Positions 26,472 through 35,588 of a stretch of 64,000 nt of DNA are shown here, piece after piece; positions within the stretch are counted from its first letter, which is position 1; each line of letters begins with the position of its first letter. Under the pieces are notes generated by a model, which was not told the origin of the DNA, did not search any database, and worked only from the letters and a program-made list of their open reading frames with translations. The DNA lies in contig JBNKJS010000024.1 in assembly GCA_050291365.1 (NCBI GenBank), forward strand, positions 1 to 64,000, written 5' to 3'. Both the position numbers and the translations under genes were made by a program. This DNA comes from JAAGZL01 sp050291365 (GTDB lineage: Bacteria > Pseudomonadota > Gammaproteobacteria > Chromatiales > Chromatiaceae).

Positions 26472-27833
26472 TTACTCCTCTTTAGACTCTACTACGCAGG
26501 ATAACTTACCTTTAGCCAGTCTGGTCTCAATGCGATCACCCACAGTAATATCTGCAGAACTTTGAATGATTGAGCCTTCAGGAAGTTTGGTGGTGATGGA
26601 GTACCCACGTTCCAGGGTGGCAAGTGGGCTTAGGGTGTTTAGATTGCCGATAGCTGCAGCTAAACGTTGTTTGAGTAGTTTGTGTTGATTGGCAACCGAT
26701 ATCTGCATACGGCGTTGTAATTGAGTGGTTTTCTGTTTCAGTATGCCAGTATGTTGTATGGGTGATCCCCCAAGCAGTCTGGCTTGTAGGTTGGCAACTC
26801 TATGCTTTGATTGCTGGTGCATGGCCTCTAAGGCACGGCCTATCCTCAGTTCCAGCTCGTCCAGGCGTTGTTGCTTTTGGCCCAGTTGTACTCCAGGATG
26901 TAGTTGGGAGAGACGTCGCGAGATATTCTCCATGCCGAGCGAGATGGTATCTAGCCTGCGTTCAATTTGATGATTTAGTTGACGTTGTAGATCGGCATAT
27001 CTCTCTGCCAACTCTCCGCTGTCTGGTGTGGCCAGTTCAGCAGCTGCAGACGGGGTTGGTGCCCTCTGGTCGGCTACAAAGTCGGATATGGTAAAGTCGA
27101 TTTCGTGACCGACGGCGGAGATGATAGGTATCTTGCTTTCAAATATGGCTCTAGCTAGCTGCTCATCATTGAACGCCATCAAGTCCTCCAGGGAGCCTCC
27201 GCCCCTGGTCAGGATCATAAGATCACACTCTTTTCTTTTGTTCGCCAGTTGCAGCGCCTGGGTGATCTCTCTAGCAGCGCTCTCACCCTGTACCTGAACA
27301 GGATAGATCAGCACCGGTACAGCCGGGTAGCGGCGTTTCAGTACACTGATTACATCCTGAATGGCAGCTCCGGAAGGGGAGGTTATGACTCCGATCTGTT
27401 GGGGAAATCCTGGAAGAGGCTGTTTGTGGTAGGTATCGAATAGCCCTTCCTGGTCAAGGCGCTGCTTTAACTGTTCGAAGGCCTGGCGTAGCAGACCCTC
27501 GCCCCCCGGCTCCATATGTTCGATATTGAGCTGGAAATCGCCCCTGGCCTCGTACAGATTGGGGCGAGCGCGCACCAATACCTGCATGCCGTTTTCCGGT
27601 TCAAATCTTAGCCTTAGCCGCTTCATGCGGAACATGGTGCAGCGCACCTGAGAGTAAGGGTCTTTTAGGGAGAAGTAGATATGTCCAGATGAAGGCTTTG
27701 CCAGATTGGATATTTCACCCTCTACCCATAGCAGGGGGAAACTGGCGTCCAGAACTGCCCGCACCTCGCTGTTAAGACGTGAAATGCTGTAGATATTACG
27801 TTGGGGCACACTGTTACTGGTGCTGGTTGGCAT
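26472..27833 (-). CDS. xseA: Exodeoxyribonuclease VII large subunit
   Basis: This 453-residue protein has the N-terminal OB-fold (LPLLWVEGEISNLAKPSSGHIYFSLKD) followed by the nuclease core GVITSPSGAAIQDVISVLKRRYP, LTRGGGSLEDLMAFND and SAVGHEIDFTISDFVADQRAPTPSAAAE, and a long coiled-coil C-terminus. With XseB it degrades single-stranded DNA to short oligomers. The start is ATG at 27833, divergent from guaB. Confidence 0.96.
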   Translation of the reverse strand: MPTSTSNSVPQRNIYSISRLNSEVRAVLDASFPLLWVEGEISNLAKPSSGHIYFSLKDPYSQVRCTMFRMKRLRLRFEPENGMQVLVRARPNLYEARGDFQLNIEHMEPGGEGLLRQAFEQLKQRLDQEGLFDTYHKQPLPGFPQQIGVITSPSGAAIQDVISVLKRRYPAVPVLIYPVQVQGESAAREITQALQLANKRKECDLMILTRGGGSLEDLMAFNDEQLARAIFESKIPIISAVGHEIDFTISDFVADQRAPTPSAAAELATPDSGELAERYADLQRQLNHQIERRLDTISLGMENISRRLSQLHPGVQLGQKQQRLDELELRIGRALEAMHQQSKHRVANLQARLLGGSPIQHTGILKQKTTQLQRRMQISVANQHKLLKQRLAAAIGNLNTLSPLATLERGYSITTKLPEGSIIQSSADITVGDRIETRLAKGKLSCVVESKEE

Positions 27834-27875
27834 ACTCTCTATTTACCTAATTCTGTACCATAGTCATTGTTTCAG

Positions 27876-27904
27876 TTTACCCGGGTGGCCGCAAATCCTA
27901 TAAT
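27876..27904 (+). promoter_or_regulatory. Sigma-70 promoter of guaB
   Basis: TTTACC (27876-27881) and TATAAT (27899-27904) with a 17-bp spacer lie 41 bp before the guaB start. The GGCCGCAAAT between them resembles the outer end of the MITE-like repeat found after guaB. The 112-bp gap also carries the xseA start on the other strand. Confidence 0.65.
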
Positions 27905-27945
27905 AGCCTGCTAATTTTTCATTTTGCCTCTAGGGAAAACATACT

Positions 27946-29409
27946 ATGCGCCTTACCCAGGAAGCCCTGACCTTTGACGATGTACTACTTCTCCCCGCCC
28001 ATTCGACAGTGCTGCCAGGGGATGTCGACCTCAGGACCAACCTTACCCGGGAGATACAACTCAGCGTTCCTTTAGTCTCCGCCGCTATGGATACGGTGAC
28101 TGAATCCAAACTGGCCATAGCCATGGCGCTAGAGGGCGGTATTGGTATAGTCCACAAGAATATGACCCCTGAGCGTCAGGCCCAGAATGTCCTCAGTGTG
28201 AAGAAATATGAGAGTGGTGTCATCCGTGAGCCAATCTCCGTCACCCCAGATACCAGTATCCTGGATGTGATGAAATTGACCGATGCCCATAATATCTCAG
28301 GGGTTCCGGTTACCACTGGCAACGAACTTGTAGGCATAGTAACCAGCAGAGATCTACGTTTTGAGACCAGAATGGGTGATCCTGTATCCTCCATCATGAC
28401 CCCTAAAGAGAAGTTAGTGACGGTGGAAGAGGGAGCGAAGCGCGAAGAGGTTATTGCGCTGTTACACAAGCATCGAATTGAAAAGGTGCTGGTGGTTAAC
28501 AAGAAATTTGAGCTATCCGGTCTGATAACAGTAAAGGATATCCAGAAAGCTAAAGAGAATCCTAACGCCTGTAGAGATGACCAGGAACGACTGCGGGTAG
28601 GTGCTGCCGTTGGTACCGGACATGGTACGGAAGAGAGGGTTGAAGCACTGGTTAAGGCTGGTGTGGATGTGGTTGTGGTTGATACTGCGCACGGGCACTC
28701 CCAGGGGGTGCTGGATCGGGTCGCCTGGGTAAAGAAGAACTTTCCAGATGTCCAGGTGATCGGCGGTAATATCGCAACAGCCGCTGCTGCCAGGGCTTTG
28801 GTGGATGCGGGGGCCGATGCGGTCAAGGTCGGAATTGGTCCAGGCTCTATCTGCACCACCAGAATCGTAGCTGGTGTCGGCGTGCCTCAGGTTAGCGCAG
28901 TAATGAACGTGGCAAAAGAGTTACTGAAGGATGGGGTCCCCCTTATTGCCGACGGTGGTCTGCGCTACTCAGGTGATATGGCCAAGATCATCGCCTCCGG
29001 TGCCCACTCCGTGATGATAGGCGGCCTGTTTGCCGGTACTGATGAGTCTCCTGGTGAGATTGAGCTGTATCAGGGTAGATCCTACAAATCATATCGCGGG
29101 ATGGGTTCGATTGGAGCCATGGGCGGTAAGGAAGGATCAAGTGACCGTTACTTCCAGGAAGGGTCTGAGAGCGAGAAGCTGGTGCCAGAGGGTATTGAGG
29201 GACGTGTTCCATACAAAGGCAGCATAACGAATATCATCTACCAGATGTTGGGTGGCATTCGCTCCAGTATGGGTTACACCGGTTGCGCTACTATCTCTGA
29301 GATGCGTACTAAGCCGGAATTTGTGCGGGTGACAGGGGCAGGTATGGCCGAGTCCCATGTGCATGATGTAACTATTACCAAGGAAGCACCCAACTACAGA
29401 CGTAATTGA
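27946..29409 (+). CDS. guaB: IMP dehydrogenase
   Basis: This 487-residue enzyme oxidises IMP to XMP, the committed step of guanine nucleotide synthesis. Visible are two CBS domains (about 95-200), the active-site loop GPGSICTTRIVAG with the catalytic cysteine, the phosphate-binding DGGLRYSGDMAKI and the YRGMGSIGAM flap. The neighbour guaA completes the pathway after a 317-bp gap that is filled by a repeat, not a gene. Confidence 0.98.
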   Translation: MRLTQEALTFDDVLLLPAHSTVLPGDVDLRTNLTREIQLSVPLVSAAMDTVTESKLAIAMALEGGIGIVHKNMTPERQAQNVLSVKKYESGVIREPISVTPDTSILDVMKLTDAHNISGVPVTTGNELVGIVTSRDLRFETRMGDPVSSIMTPKEKLVTVEEGAKREEVIALLHKHRIEKVLVVNKKFELSGLITVKDIQKAKENPNACRDDQERLRVGAAVGTGHGTEERVEALVKAGVDVVVVDTAHGHSQGVLDRVAWVKKNFPDVQVIGGNIATAAAARALVDAGADAVKVGIGPGSICTTRIVAGVGVPQVSAVMNVAKELLKDGVPLIADGGLRYSGDMAKIIASGAHSVMIGGLFAGTDESPGEIELYQGRSYKSYRGMGSIGAMGGKEGSSDRYFQEGSESEKLVPEGIEGRVPYKGSITNIIYQMLGGIRSSMGYTGCATISEMRTKPEFVRVTGAGMAESHVHDVTITKEAPNYRRN

Positions 29410-29419
29410 TTTGATTTTG

Positions 29420-29680
29420 TGGCCGCAAATGGACGCAAATAGACCGCGAATAGTCGCAAAATACTTCAGAGAAGACTTTGAACCACCATCATTCCAGCGA
29501 AGGTTGGAAACAATGCGTTAAATTCCTCTGGATCCCGGCCTACGCCGGGATGACAATAATTGGGTAAATTGGGATTTTCCGAGTAACATTTGCGTGAGTT
29601 TGCGGTGATTAGCGTTATTTGCCTACAGGGGTGTAGGCAAGGGGCGATAGCAGGGCGCGGTAGTTTTTGCGGCTAAATAT
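29420..29680. repeat. MITE-like repeat, copy 2, with a nested palindromic repeat
   Basis: The guaB-guaA gap (317 bp) is almost wholly repeat. The left arm GGCCGCAAATGGACGCAAAT (29421-29440, running on to about 29461) faces a right arm with TTTGCG and TTTGCGG (29589-29619). The tail then goes on through GCCTACAGGGGTGTAGGC to TTGCGGCTAA, matching the copy at 11.5 kb. Unlike that copy, this one carries an insert at about 29487-29554. The insert contains ATTCCAGCGAAGGTTGGAA and CCCGGC-CTAC-GCCGGG palindromes, a common proteobacterial repeat form. It is a repeat within a repeat. Confidence 0.7.
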
Positions 29681-29726
29681 TTGGTCTACAGGACCGTTAT
29701 ATAAACATTAGTAAGGCACTCTTCTT

Positions 29727-31313
29727 ATGAGCACAACCCAAAAAGACATCCATGCCCATCGGATCCTGATTCTGGATTTCGGTTCTCAATATACCCAGTT
29801 GATTGCGCGACGGGTACGTGAGGCTGGTGTCTACTGCGAGATCTGGCCTTACGATAATTGTGACGATGCTATAAACGAACAGAAACCGTCCGGTATAATT
29901 TTGTCTGGTGGTCCTGAAACCGTGACCGCTGACTACACCCCAAGGGCGCCACAGGTGGTGTTCGATCTTGGAGTGCCAGTGCTAGGCATATGCTACGGCA
30001 TGCAGACCATGGCGGAACAGCTTGGTGGCAAGGTGGAGTCATCAGATAAACACGAATATGGCTATGCCCAGGTGCGGGCGCGTCATCACTCCCAGCTGCT
30101 GAAAGATATCGAAGATCACACCACAGAGGATGGCTATGGCCTATTAGACGTATGGATGAGTCATGGCGACAGGGTGGTGGAAGCCCCTGACGGTTTCCAT
30201 GTTATCTGTGAAACTGATAATGCGCCACTGGCCGGGATGGCGGATGAAGAGCGCCACTATTATGGTCTGCAATTCCATCCCGAGGTGACCCACACTCGTC
30301 AGGGGCAGCGCATCATTGAGCGCTTCCTGTTTGAGATCTGTGGTTGCGATTCACTGTGGACCTCCGCCGGCATCATCGAAGAGAGCATCAAAGCTGTACG
30401 GGAACAGGTGGGAGACAAACAGGTGGTGCTTGGCCTCTCCGGTGGTGTGGATTCGTCGGTGGTGGCGGCCATGTTGCATCGTGCTATCGGTGATCAGCTT
30501 ACCTGTATCTTTGTCGACAACGGCCTGCTGCGTCTGCACGAGGGTGATCAGGTGATGGCTACATTTGCCCAGCACATGGGGGTGAAGGTGATCCGTGTCG
30601 ATGCCGAGCAGAGGTTTCTGGATGCCCTGGCAGGGGAGAACGATCCAGAGCAGAAGCGCAAGATCATCGGTAATCTGTTTATCGATATCTTTGAAGAAGA
30701 GGCCAACAAGCTGCAGGATGTTGAGTTCCTGGCGCAAGGTACGATTTACCCGGACGTTATCGAATCAGCAGGTGCAAAATCTGGCAAGGCTCATGTGATC
30801 AAGTCACATCATAATGTGGGTGGTCTGCCTGACTACATGAAACTAAAGCTGGTGGAGCCGCTGCGCGAGCTGTTCAAAGATGAGGTGCGCAAGATCGGTG
30901 TGGAGCTGGGGCTGCCATCTGAGATGGTCTACCGTCACCCATTTCCCGGTCCGGGACTGGGTGTGCGTATTCTAGGCGAGGTAAAAAAAGAGTATGCAGA
31001 TATACTGCGTCTGGCGGACGACATCTTTATCTCAGAGCTGCACAATCACGATCTTTATGACAAGGTGAGCCAGGCCTTTGCCGTATTCCTGCCGGTGAAG
31101 TCTGTTGGTGTAGTTGGCGACGCTCGACGTTATGAGTATGTAGTAACCTTAAGGGCAGTGGAGACCATCGACTTCATGACCGCCAGGTTTGCCCATCTAC
31201 CGTTCGAGTTTCTGGAGCTGGTATCCCGTCGTATCATCAATGAGGTGAAGGGTATCTCTCGAGTTGCTTACGACATCTCCGGCAAGCCACCGGCTACTAT
31301 TGAGTGGGAGTAG
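29727..31313 (+). CDS. guaA: GMP synthase (glutamine-hydrolysing)
   Basis: This 528-residue enzyme converts XMP to GMP. The class I amidotransferase domain has the GICYGMQ nucleophile and FHPEVTHT. The ATP-pyrophosphatase domain has GLSGGVDSSV. The dimerisation domain ends INEVKGISRVAYDISGKPP with the normal TIEWE terminus. The gene is intact. A CCGGCTACT/AGTAGCCGG hairpin spans its stop codon (31290-31317). Diverged copies of its last 60 or so bases recur downstream, which points to its 3' end as an insertion site for the following island. Confidence 0.98.
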   Translation: MSTTQKDIHAHRILILDFGSQYTQLIARRVREAGVYCEIWPYDNCDDAINEQKPSGIILSGGPETVTADYTPRAPQVVFDLGVPVLGICYGMQTMAEQLGGKVESSDKHEYGYAQVRARHHSQLLKDIEDHTTEDGYGLLDVWMSHGDRVVEAPDGFHVICETDNAPLAGMADEERHYYGLQFHPEVTHTRQGQRIIERFLFEICGCDSLWTSAGIIEESIKAVREQVGDKQVVLGLSGGVDSSVVAAMLHRAIGDQLTCIFVDNGLLRLHEGDQVMATFAQHMGVKVIRVDAEQRFLDALAGENDPEQKRKIIGNLFIDIFEEEANKLQDVEFLAQGTIYPDVIESAGAKSGKAHVIKSHHNVGGLPDYMKLKLVEPLRELFKDEVRKIGVELGLPSEMVYRHPFPGPGLGVRILGEVKKEYADILRLADDIFISELHNHDLYDKVSQAFAVFLPVKSVGVVGDARRYEYVVTLRAVETIDFMTARFAHLPFEFLELVSRRIINEVKGISRVAYDISGKPPATIEWE

Positions 31314-31346
31314 CCGGCGGCAAGATCGTCCAGTTAACTGACTTGA

Positions 31347-32573
31347 CTACATCTCTGGTCTTGGCGGTACAGTCCCTCCACCTTCGCCTGCTTCCGGTGC
31401 AGGTTTTGACGCCATTCCCGCGCTAGGGAGGTTAAGCTGGCCTTGAACAGCATTTGGTCCTGGATTTATAGGGCCTCCACCTTCTCCCGCATCCGGTGCA
31501 GGTTTGGATACTGTTCCAAGATTTAGCAACTCTTTGTTTACTGCCAGGTTGCGGTTGGCACCAGCAGATTCATCCGGGCCGCCATCTTCCGGCAGAGGGG
31601 TGCCGCTGGTGACTCGTTGCCCATGCTCCTTAATAGTTTCACCGGGAAGCCACTCACCAGGTTTTCTCTTACCATGACCTACCGATGGCTGGACTGGATC
31701 AACCGGTCCCTGTCCCGTACGCGCGCCGCTCCTTATACCGCGTTGTTCACTAGCCACGCGGCCACGCATCTCGTCGGGGTCGTCGCCTTCCGGTTCTGGG
31801 TCATTAAGTACTTCCTCTTCTGTAAAAACCATATCTGCTTCTTCCTCTTCAATCCCAGCCTCTTCTTCGCTGAAGCTCATATCTGCATCTTCCTCCCCGT
31901 CATCACCGCTGTTTTCTGGTTGCCCTGGAGCAGGGCCTTCGGTTCATCCTCCAGGCATTCCGCCATCGTCAGTGCTAAATTTAATTACAGCCATTTGATT
32001 CATTGAATCGACACGTCTCGCATTCCAGTCGCTTTCAAAATTTTTATGGACATAATCTTCCTCAGTCATCCCTTGAGGTCTTCCATCTGGACTCCTAGGA
32101 TCACCCTTGAGACGGGACAATAAGTCAGTATTAAGCCCCTCCGGCAGTGGTGCCGCCTGGTCTTCTATAACCTGTGGTCGATAATCAGTACCATCTATCG
32201 GACCGTTCGGATCGCGTGGGTTATTCCGAGATACTTCAGGCAGATCATAAACTGGAGTTCTCTCTTTCCTAGAGGTATCGATAGATCTCGATCGTATGGT
32301 GCGAGAGGCGGTATTCGCAATCATAGAGGCATTCCTCAAGGAGTTTCTTCTAGCCTGTGTTATCGATGTGCCTTGTAGACGAACTCTTGATTGTGTTCCA
32401 GTTTTGGAACTGGCGCGCTGTGTACTGAAAATAGCGCCAGCAGTTTTAGATTTTGCCTCAGTAGTTCCTGGGTTGGCCACATGCCTCCCGGCAGCAAATC
32501 CGGCAGTTACAGATGTAGTACCACATATCATTATGATACATATTGGCAGCAGTTTTCTGTGTGTGCGTTTCAT
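31347..32573 (-). pseudogene. Exported low-complexity protein interrupted by one in-frame TGA
   Basis: A strong GGAGG site precedes an ATG at 32573. The product begins with a signal peptide (KLLPICIIMICGTTSVTAGFAAG) and runs 209 residues to a TGA at 31944-31946. The same frame then stays open for 21 codons and a further 178 residues. The upper part is Arg/Ser/Thr-rich. The lower part is very acidic (EEEAGIEEEEAD) and ends in two copies of a SKPAPxAGEGGG unit. I read this as one gene of 409 codons broken by a single nonsense change; readthrough cannot be excluded. I recognise no family and no function. Confidence 0.6.
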
Positions 32574-32780
32574 TTTTGGTTCCTCCTTGTGTTTAACTGG
32601 TGTTTAATATAAGAGCTTGAACCTGAATGCTCGCTTAACATAAGGTTCATTGCGATGGAGAGCGGAGATAGGCGTTATGAGTATGTGGCCTGCTTTTGGC
32701 GGAAGGAGATTATAGACTTATAAAATCAGTAAACGAGTGGTTCTGTATTTTGTGAATCCATAATATTGAGAAAGGAGTTT

Positions 32781-33635
32781 ATGATGGATACTACAAGTAA
32801 AAATATTTACGTTAATTACATAGGGTGTGGAGATGGATCTGTTGAAGGGAGATTAATTTGCATGCTCAGGAAGGTAGTGCTTGTATCCTTATTACTTGCG
32901 CTGAGCACTGGTCTGGCCTATTCCGCAACCGGAATTATTGAGGTGACTAAACCCGCAGATCAGGATTCCTTCATTCAGGACCAGATAATGACGATTAACT
33001 GGAGCAACCAAGGGCAAGCGGCTCTTTATGTAGCAATTCATCTTGTTGATGAAAGTGGAAGTAATATTGTAAAAACTATTGCTGGAAAAACCATGAATGA
33101 CGGAATATATAAATGGAAAATTCCTCTGGATCTAGCTCCGGCGAACTACAGGGTTAAGGTGGTTTCAAGCACGGTGAACGCTGAGGATGTCAGTGGGCTT
33201 TTCGAAGTGAAGCAAAAACTAGTCTGGCATGCGCCGACATATGCCATGATCGCTTCATTGAAGGTAAATGGTCAAAGTCCAACTGACTCCTGTGTCAATA
33301 CAACAAATCGTGTTTCAATCAATATTCAGGATGGAATCCAGATCTGGGTGACTGCCACCAGTGTAATTACACCGATTCAGTACAAGTATAGAGTGGAGCT
33401 GACGGATCCCTATACCGGCTATGACTATGCAATCTATGATGGCGGTTGGGTTAAGCAATCCATATTAAACCTCAACCCTACCTACAATGAAGTGTTGGAT
33501 AAGGTGTTCCCAAACGGTGTCGGCGGTTCAGAAATACCAGTGTCTTTGCAGGGGCGTGTGAGTGTAAAGGTAAAGAATGCCGCGCAGACCGAGCCACCAC
33601 AACTTAAAGAGATATGTATCCGTCTTGCATTATAG
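32781..33635 (+). CDS. Secreted protein with Kre9/KNH-like (Ser-Thr-rich GPI-anchor type) domain
   Basis: AAAGGAG at 32771 points to ATG 32781, but a clear signal peptide (MLRKVVLVSLLLALSTGLAYS) begins at the in-frame ATG 32862, and that could be the real start. After cleavage, about residues 25-115 of the short form (ITKP-like VTKPADQDSF, YKWKIPLDLAPANYRVKVVS) match the beta-sandwich of the Kre9/KNH family, found on many bacterial surface and secreted proteins. The C-terminal half (about 150 residues, two cysteines) is not recognised. It is the first + strand gene after guaA and lies in the island; the role is probably extracellular but unknown. Confidence 0.65.
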   Translation: MMDTTSKNIYVNYIGCGDGSVEGRLICMLRKVVLVSLLLALSTGLAYSATGIIEVTKPADQDSFIQDQIMTINWSNQGQAALYVAIHLVDESGSNIVKTIAGKTMNDGIYKWKIPLDLAPANYRVKVVSSTVNAEDVSGLFEVKQKLVWHAPTYAMIASLKVNGQSPTDSCVNTTNRVSINIQDGIQIWVTATSVITPIQYKYRVELTDPYTGYDYAIYDGGWVKQSILNLNPTYNEVLDKVFPNGVGGSEIPVSLQGRVSVKVKNAAQTEPPQLKEICIRLAL

Positions 33636-33705
33636 TAGATCATGTTATACAGATGTCGAAAGACTGCCTGGGCTAGTTGGTGATGCAACATACTGTTAAT
33701 GCCGT

Positions 33706-34071
33706 ATGCAAAGAACTGATATGCGCATACAACAAGTCCTGCCATGGGTGTTGTTACCCGGTATTAGATGGCGAGGATGGTATTTTGCATGGGTGTTAAT
33801 GTGGCGGTTTTTCGACTCTGACATGACGTCGTTTATGCAGCATCGGCTAGAGATGATGCAGGAAAATAATCCCAAGGCTTCGCTCAAACACAGATGGGTT
33901 CAATATAAATGCATCCCTATTCATCTCAAACGAGCGGTGGTTGCTTCTGAAGACGACACGTTCGTAGGCCATATAGGCATTGATTTGAATGGAATGCAGA
34001 TGGCGCTTGATGTTTATTTTAGAAGGATGTCTTTATTATTTATAGTTCGCGCTAAATCAGGTATCGCCTGA
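33706..34071 (+). pseudogene. Truncated second copy of mtgA
   Basis: Residues from about 18 to 104 align without gaps to the N-terminal part of the intact mtgA at 45.8 kb. By hand I count about 60 identical residues of 87, including the membrane helix (GWYFAWVL), MTSFMQHRLE, PKASLKH and the catalytic glutamate loop EDDTFVGHIG. The frame then changes to unrelated sequence and stops. The GGSTISQQLAKN part of the glycosyltransferase fold is missing, so it cannot be an active transglycosylase. It is a diverged duplicate, not a recent copy. Confidence 0.85.
34009..34039 (+). repeat. Direct repeat bracketing the PEP-CTERM locus, left copy
   Basis: CTTGATGTTTATTTTAG, two variable bases, then GGATGTCTTTAT. 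The same 31-base string with two internal differences recurs at 35256-35286. The left copy lies at the end of the mtgA fragment. The 1.2 kb between the two copies holds the broken PEP-CTERM gene and its long hairpin. Confidence 0.6.
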
Positions 34072-34293
34072 GTCGTTCCATTTCTGGATTGATTGTGTAT
34101 TGTCTTGAGGAGATGTTTCGCTTGACAATTACCATGTAGAAATGATGAAAATCCTCCGATAATAATATAGGCAGAGTTATATAAAACAGGGGTTGACGGT
34201 CTTATTGGCGTTGCTGATGACGCCATTTGCTACACTCACTGGAAGCTAATCCCTACCCCTAAGACAGATTCTGAATCCACGAAGGAGTTGTGA

Positions 34294-34905
34294 ATGAAGA
34301 AATTTATAATCTCGATTATTCTATCTTTTTTCATGTGGACTACCGCTGCGTCCGCTTTTACATTTGAATAGCGACCACTTGATTCAACTCTGGCTGCGAC
34401 AGGTACATTTGCTCAGGGGTGGGGAAATACCATGCCTGACTGGGATATCACAGAGGGAAGCCGCGCCTGGGATGATTGGTCAGTTTCTGGAGTAGCTAAC
34501 AGAACCAGTTATGATTCAAACACTTCCAAGCTGTGGTTGATCTTCGGTAGTGCAAGCACCACCCTGTCCACTGAGACTGACAGCGTCGTATTTTTAATGC
34601 ATGGCGATTTTAATGACGGGTACGGTAATTTTTATGTCGATGATCATCTGATTGATACTCATGATTTATATGACGACGGCAGCAGTGGTCTGTTTCAGGC
34701 AATGATCGTTACTGGATTGAACCTGGGAATACACACATTGAAGGTCGAGATAGCTGGCCAGAAAAATCCTTTGAGTACAGGCTATAACCTAGCAATAATC
34801 GGCGGTGGCGCCCTGGCTCCAAGCACGGTACCGGTGCCGGCAGCAATCTGGATGCTGGGCTCAGGCTTGTTGCTCCTTGCTGGATTCAAAAGAAAGCAAA
34901 GTTAA
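34294..34905 (+). pseudogene. PEP-CTERM sorted exoprotein gene with an in-frame TAG
   Basis: After GAAGGAG, an ATG at 34294 opens a signal peptide (FIISIILSFFMWTTAASA). Codon 26 is TAG (34369-34371), and the frame is then open to 34905. The rest is a beta-rich 180-residue domain ending in a textbook PEP-CTERM sorting tail: VPVPAAIWMLGSGLLLLAGF followed by KRK. Such proteins are processed by exosortase and tied to exopolysaccharide export; no exosortase is in the window. The stop separates signal peptide from mature protein, so without suppression the protein cannot be exported. A single nonsense change is the simplest reading. Confidence 0.8.
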
Positions 34906-34969
34906 AAAAGGCTGGCTGACCGCTGAATTGCCCGGGCGGCCATCGTGTAACGACAAGTAATATTGAAAG

Positions 34970-35062
34970 AAAAAAGCCCCGCAAAACAGGGTGTGTGAAA
35001 ACAAAGCCGTCTCATTTGAGGCGGCTTTGTTTTTACACACCCTGTAAAGGCGGGGCTTTTTT
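34970..35062. terminator. Very long hairpin, nested bidirectional terminator
   Basis: Almost all of these 93 bases fold on themselves. AAAAAAGCCCCGC pairs with GCGGGGCTTTTTT, CAGGGTGTGTG with TACACACCCTG, AAACAAAGCCG with CGGCTTTGTTTTT, and the tip is an 8-bp stem GCCGTCTC/GAGGCGGC closed by ATTT. There is a U-tract on both strands. It ends the PEP-CTERM gene. The inner CGGCTTTGTTTTT could terminate alone, so this is a terminator inside a terminator. Confidence 0.85.
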
Positions 35063-35110
35063 ATATAACCTTTCAGCTTATTATGCTGCTCGTCTGAACA
35101 AGGAGCTACG

Positions 35111-35129
35111 TGAGCTACGTGGACACCCA
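35111..35129 (+). repeat. Island punctuation repeat, copy 1 (divergent)
   Basis: TGAGCTACGTGGACACCCA matches the TTACATGGACACCCACC core seen at 42.1, 44.6 and 45.4 kb, on the same strand. It lies just after the long hairpin of the PEP-CTERM gene. Confidence 0.45.
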
Positions 35130-35255
35130 ATCAGCATAGCTGAGGATTAACTGTGCCTTTGATTTGGGGTTTTGTGTCTAAATCTGTGTTTGTCGCGGTC
35201 CAGTCAACAATCTGATTATTGAAACTGCTTGCTCTCTCAGATCTGAAAGATATTA

Positions 35256-35286
35256 ACTTGATGTTTATTTTAGGTGGATGTCTTTA
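35256..35286 (+). repeat. Direct repeat bracketing the PEP-CTERM locus, right copy
   Basis: CTTGATGTTTATTTTAG, GT, GGATGTCTTTAT. This is the partner of 34009-34039, with two internal differences and the same orientation. Confidence 0.6.
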
Positions 35287-35588
35287 TAGTTTCAAACAGG
35301 CGATGGCTGGTTTATTGGCCCTCTGATGGCGCAAGGCGCGGCATCTGCTGCATTAAGCAAATTCATATCTCTATCCCTATCTCTATTCCTAGAACCAGAC
35401 TACAATTTTAATACGGTGTCATCGGCTTAGGCCGAAATGTCCAGCATTCAGCTGGTGGTGTGTTCACTTTGTAGGACAGCATGACTCACCATTGTTGAAG
35501 AAAATCGACTATCTACTGTAGAGAAAGTAAATCTACAATTGGGATAAAACGCGATGCCAAATAATACTAATGCTGTGGATGTAAGGTG

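Larger units (their letters stand above)
35063..35588. other. Intergenic stretch with repeat remnants
   Basis: There is no credible ORF. It holds a TACGTGGACACCC copy of the island's punctuation repeat (35111-35129), the right copy of the 31-base direct repeat (35256-35286) and the leader of the following diguanylate cyclase gene. I see no clear promoter. Confidence 0.55.

Noticed and set aside
29480..29560. Possible riboswitch in front of guaA
   Set aside because: The paired elements are the generic proteobacterial CCCGGC..GCCGGG repeat nested in a MITE; no known purine or guanidine riboswitch core is seen.
31944..31946. In-frame TGA as a selenocysteine codon
   Set aside because: The context is low-complexity acidic/Gly-Pro sequence, with no redox motif and no visible SECIS-like hairpin directly after it; a nonsense mutation is simpler.
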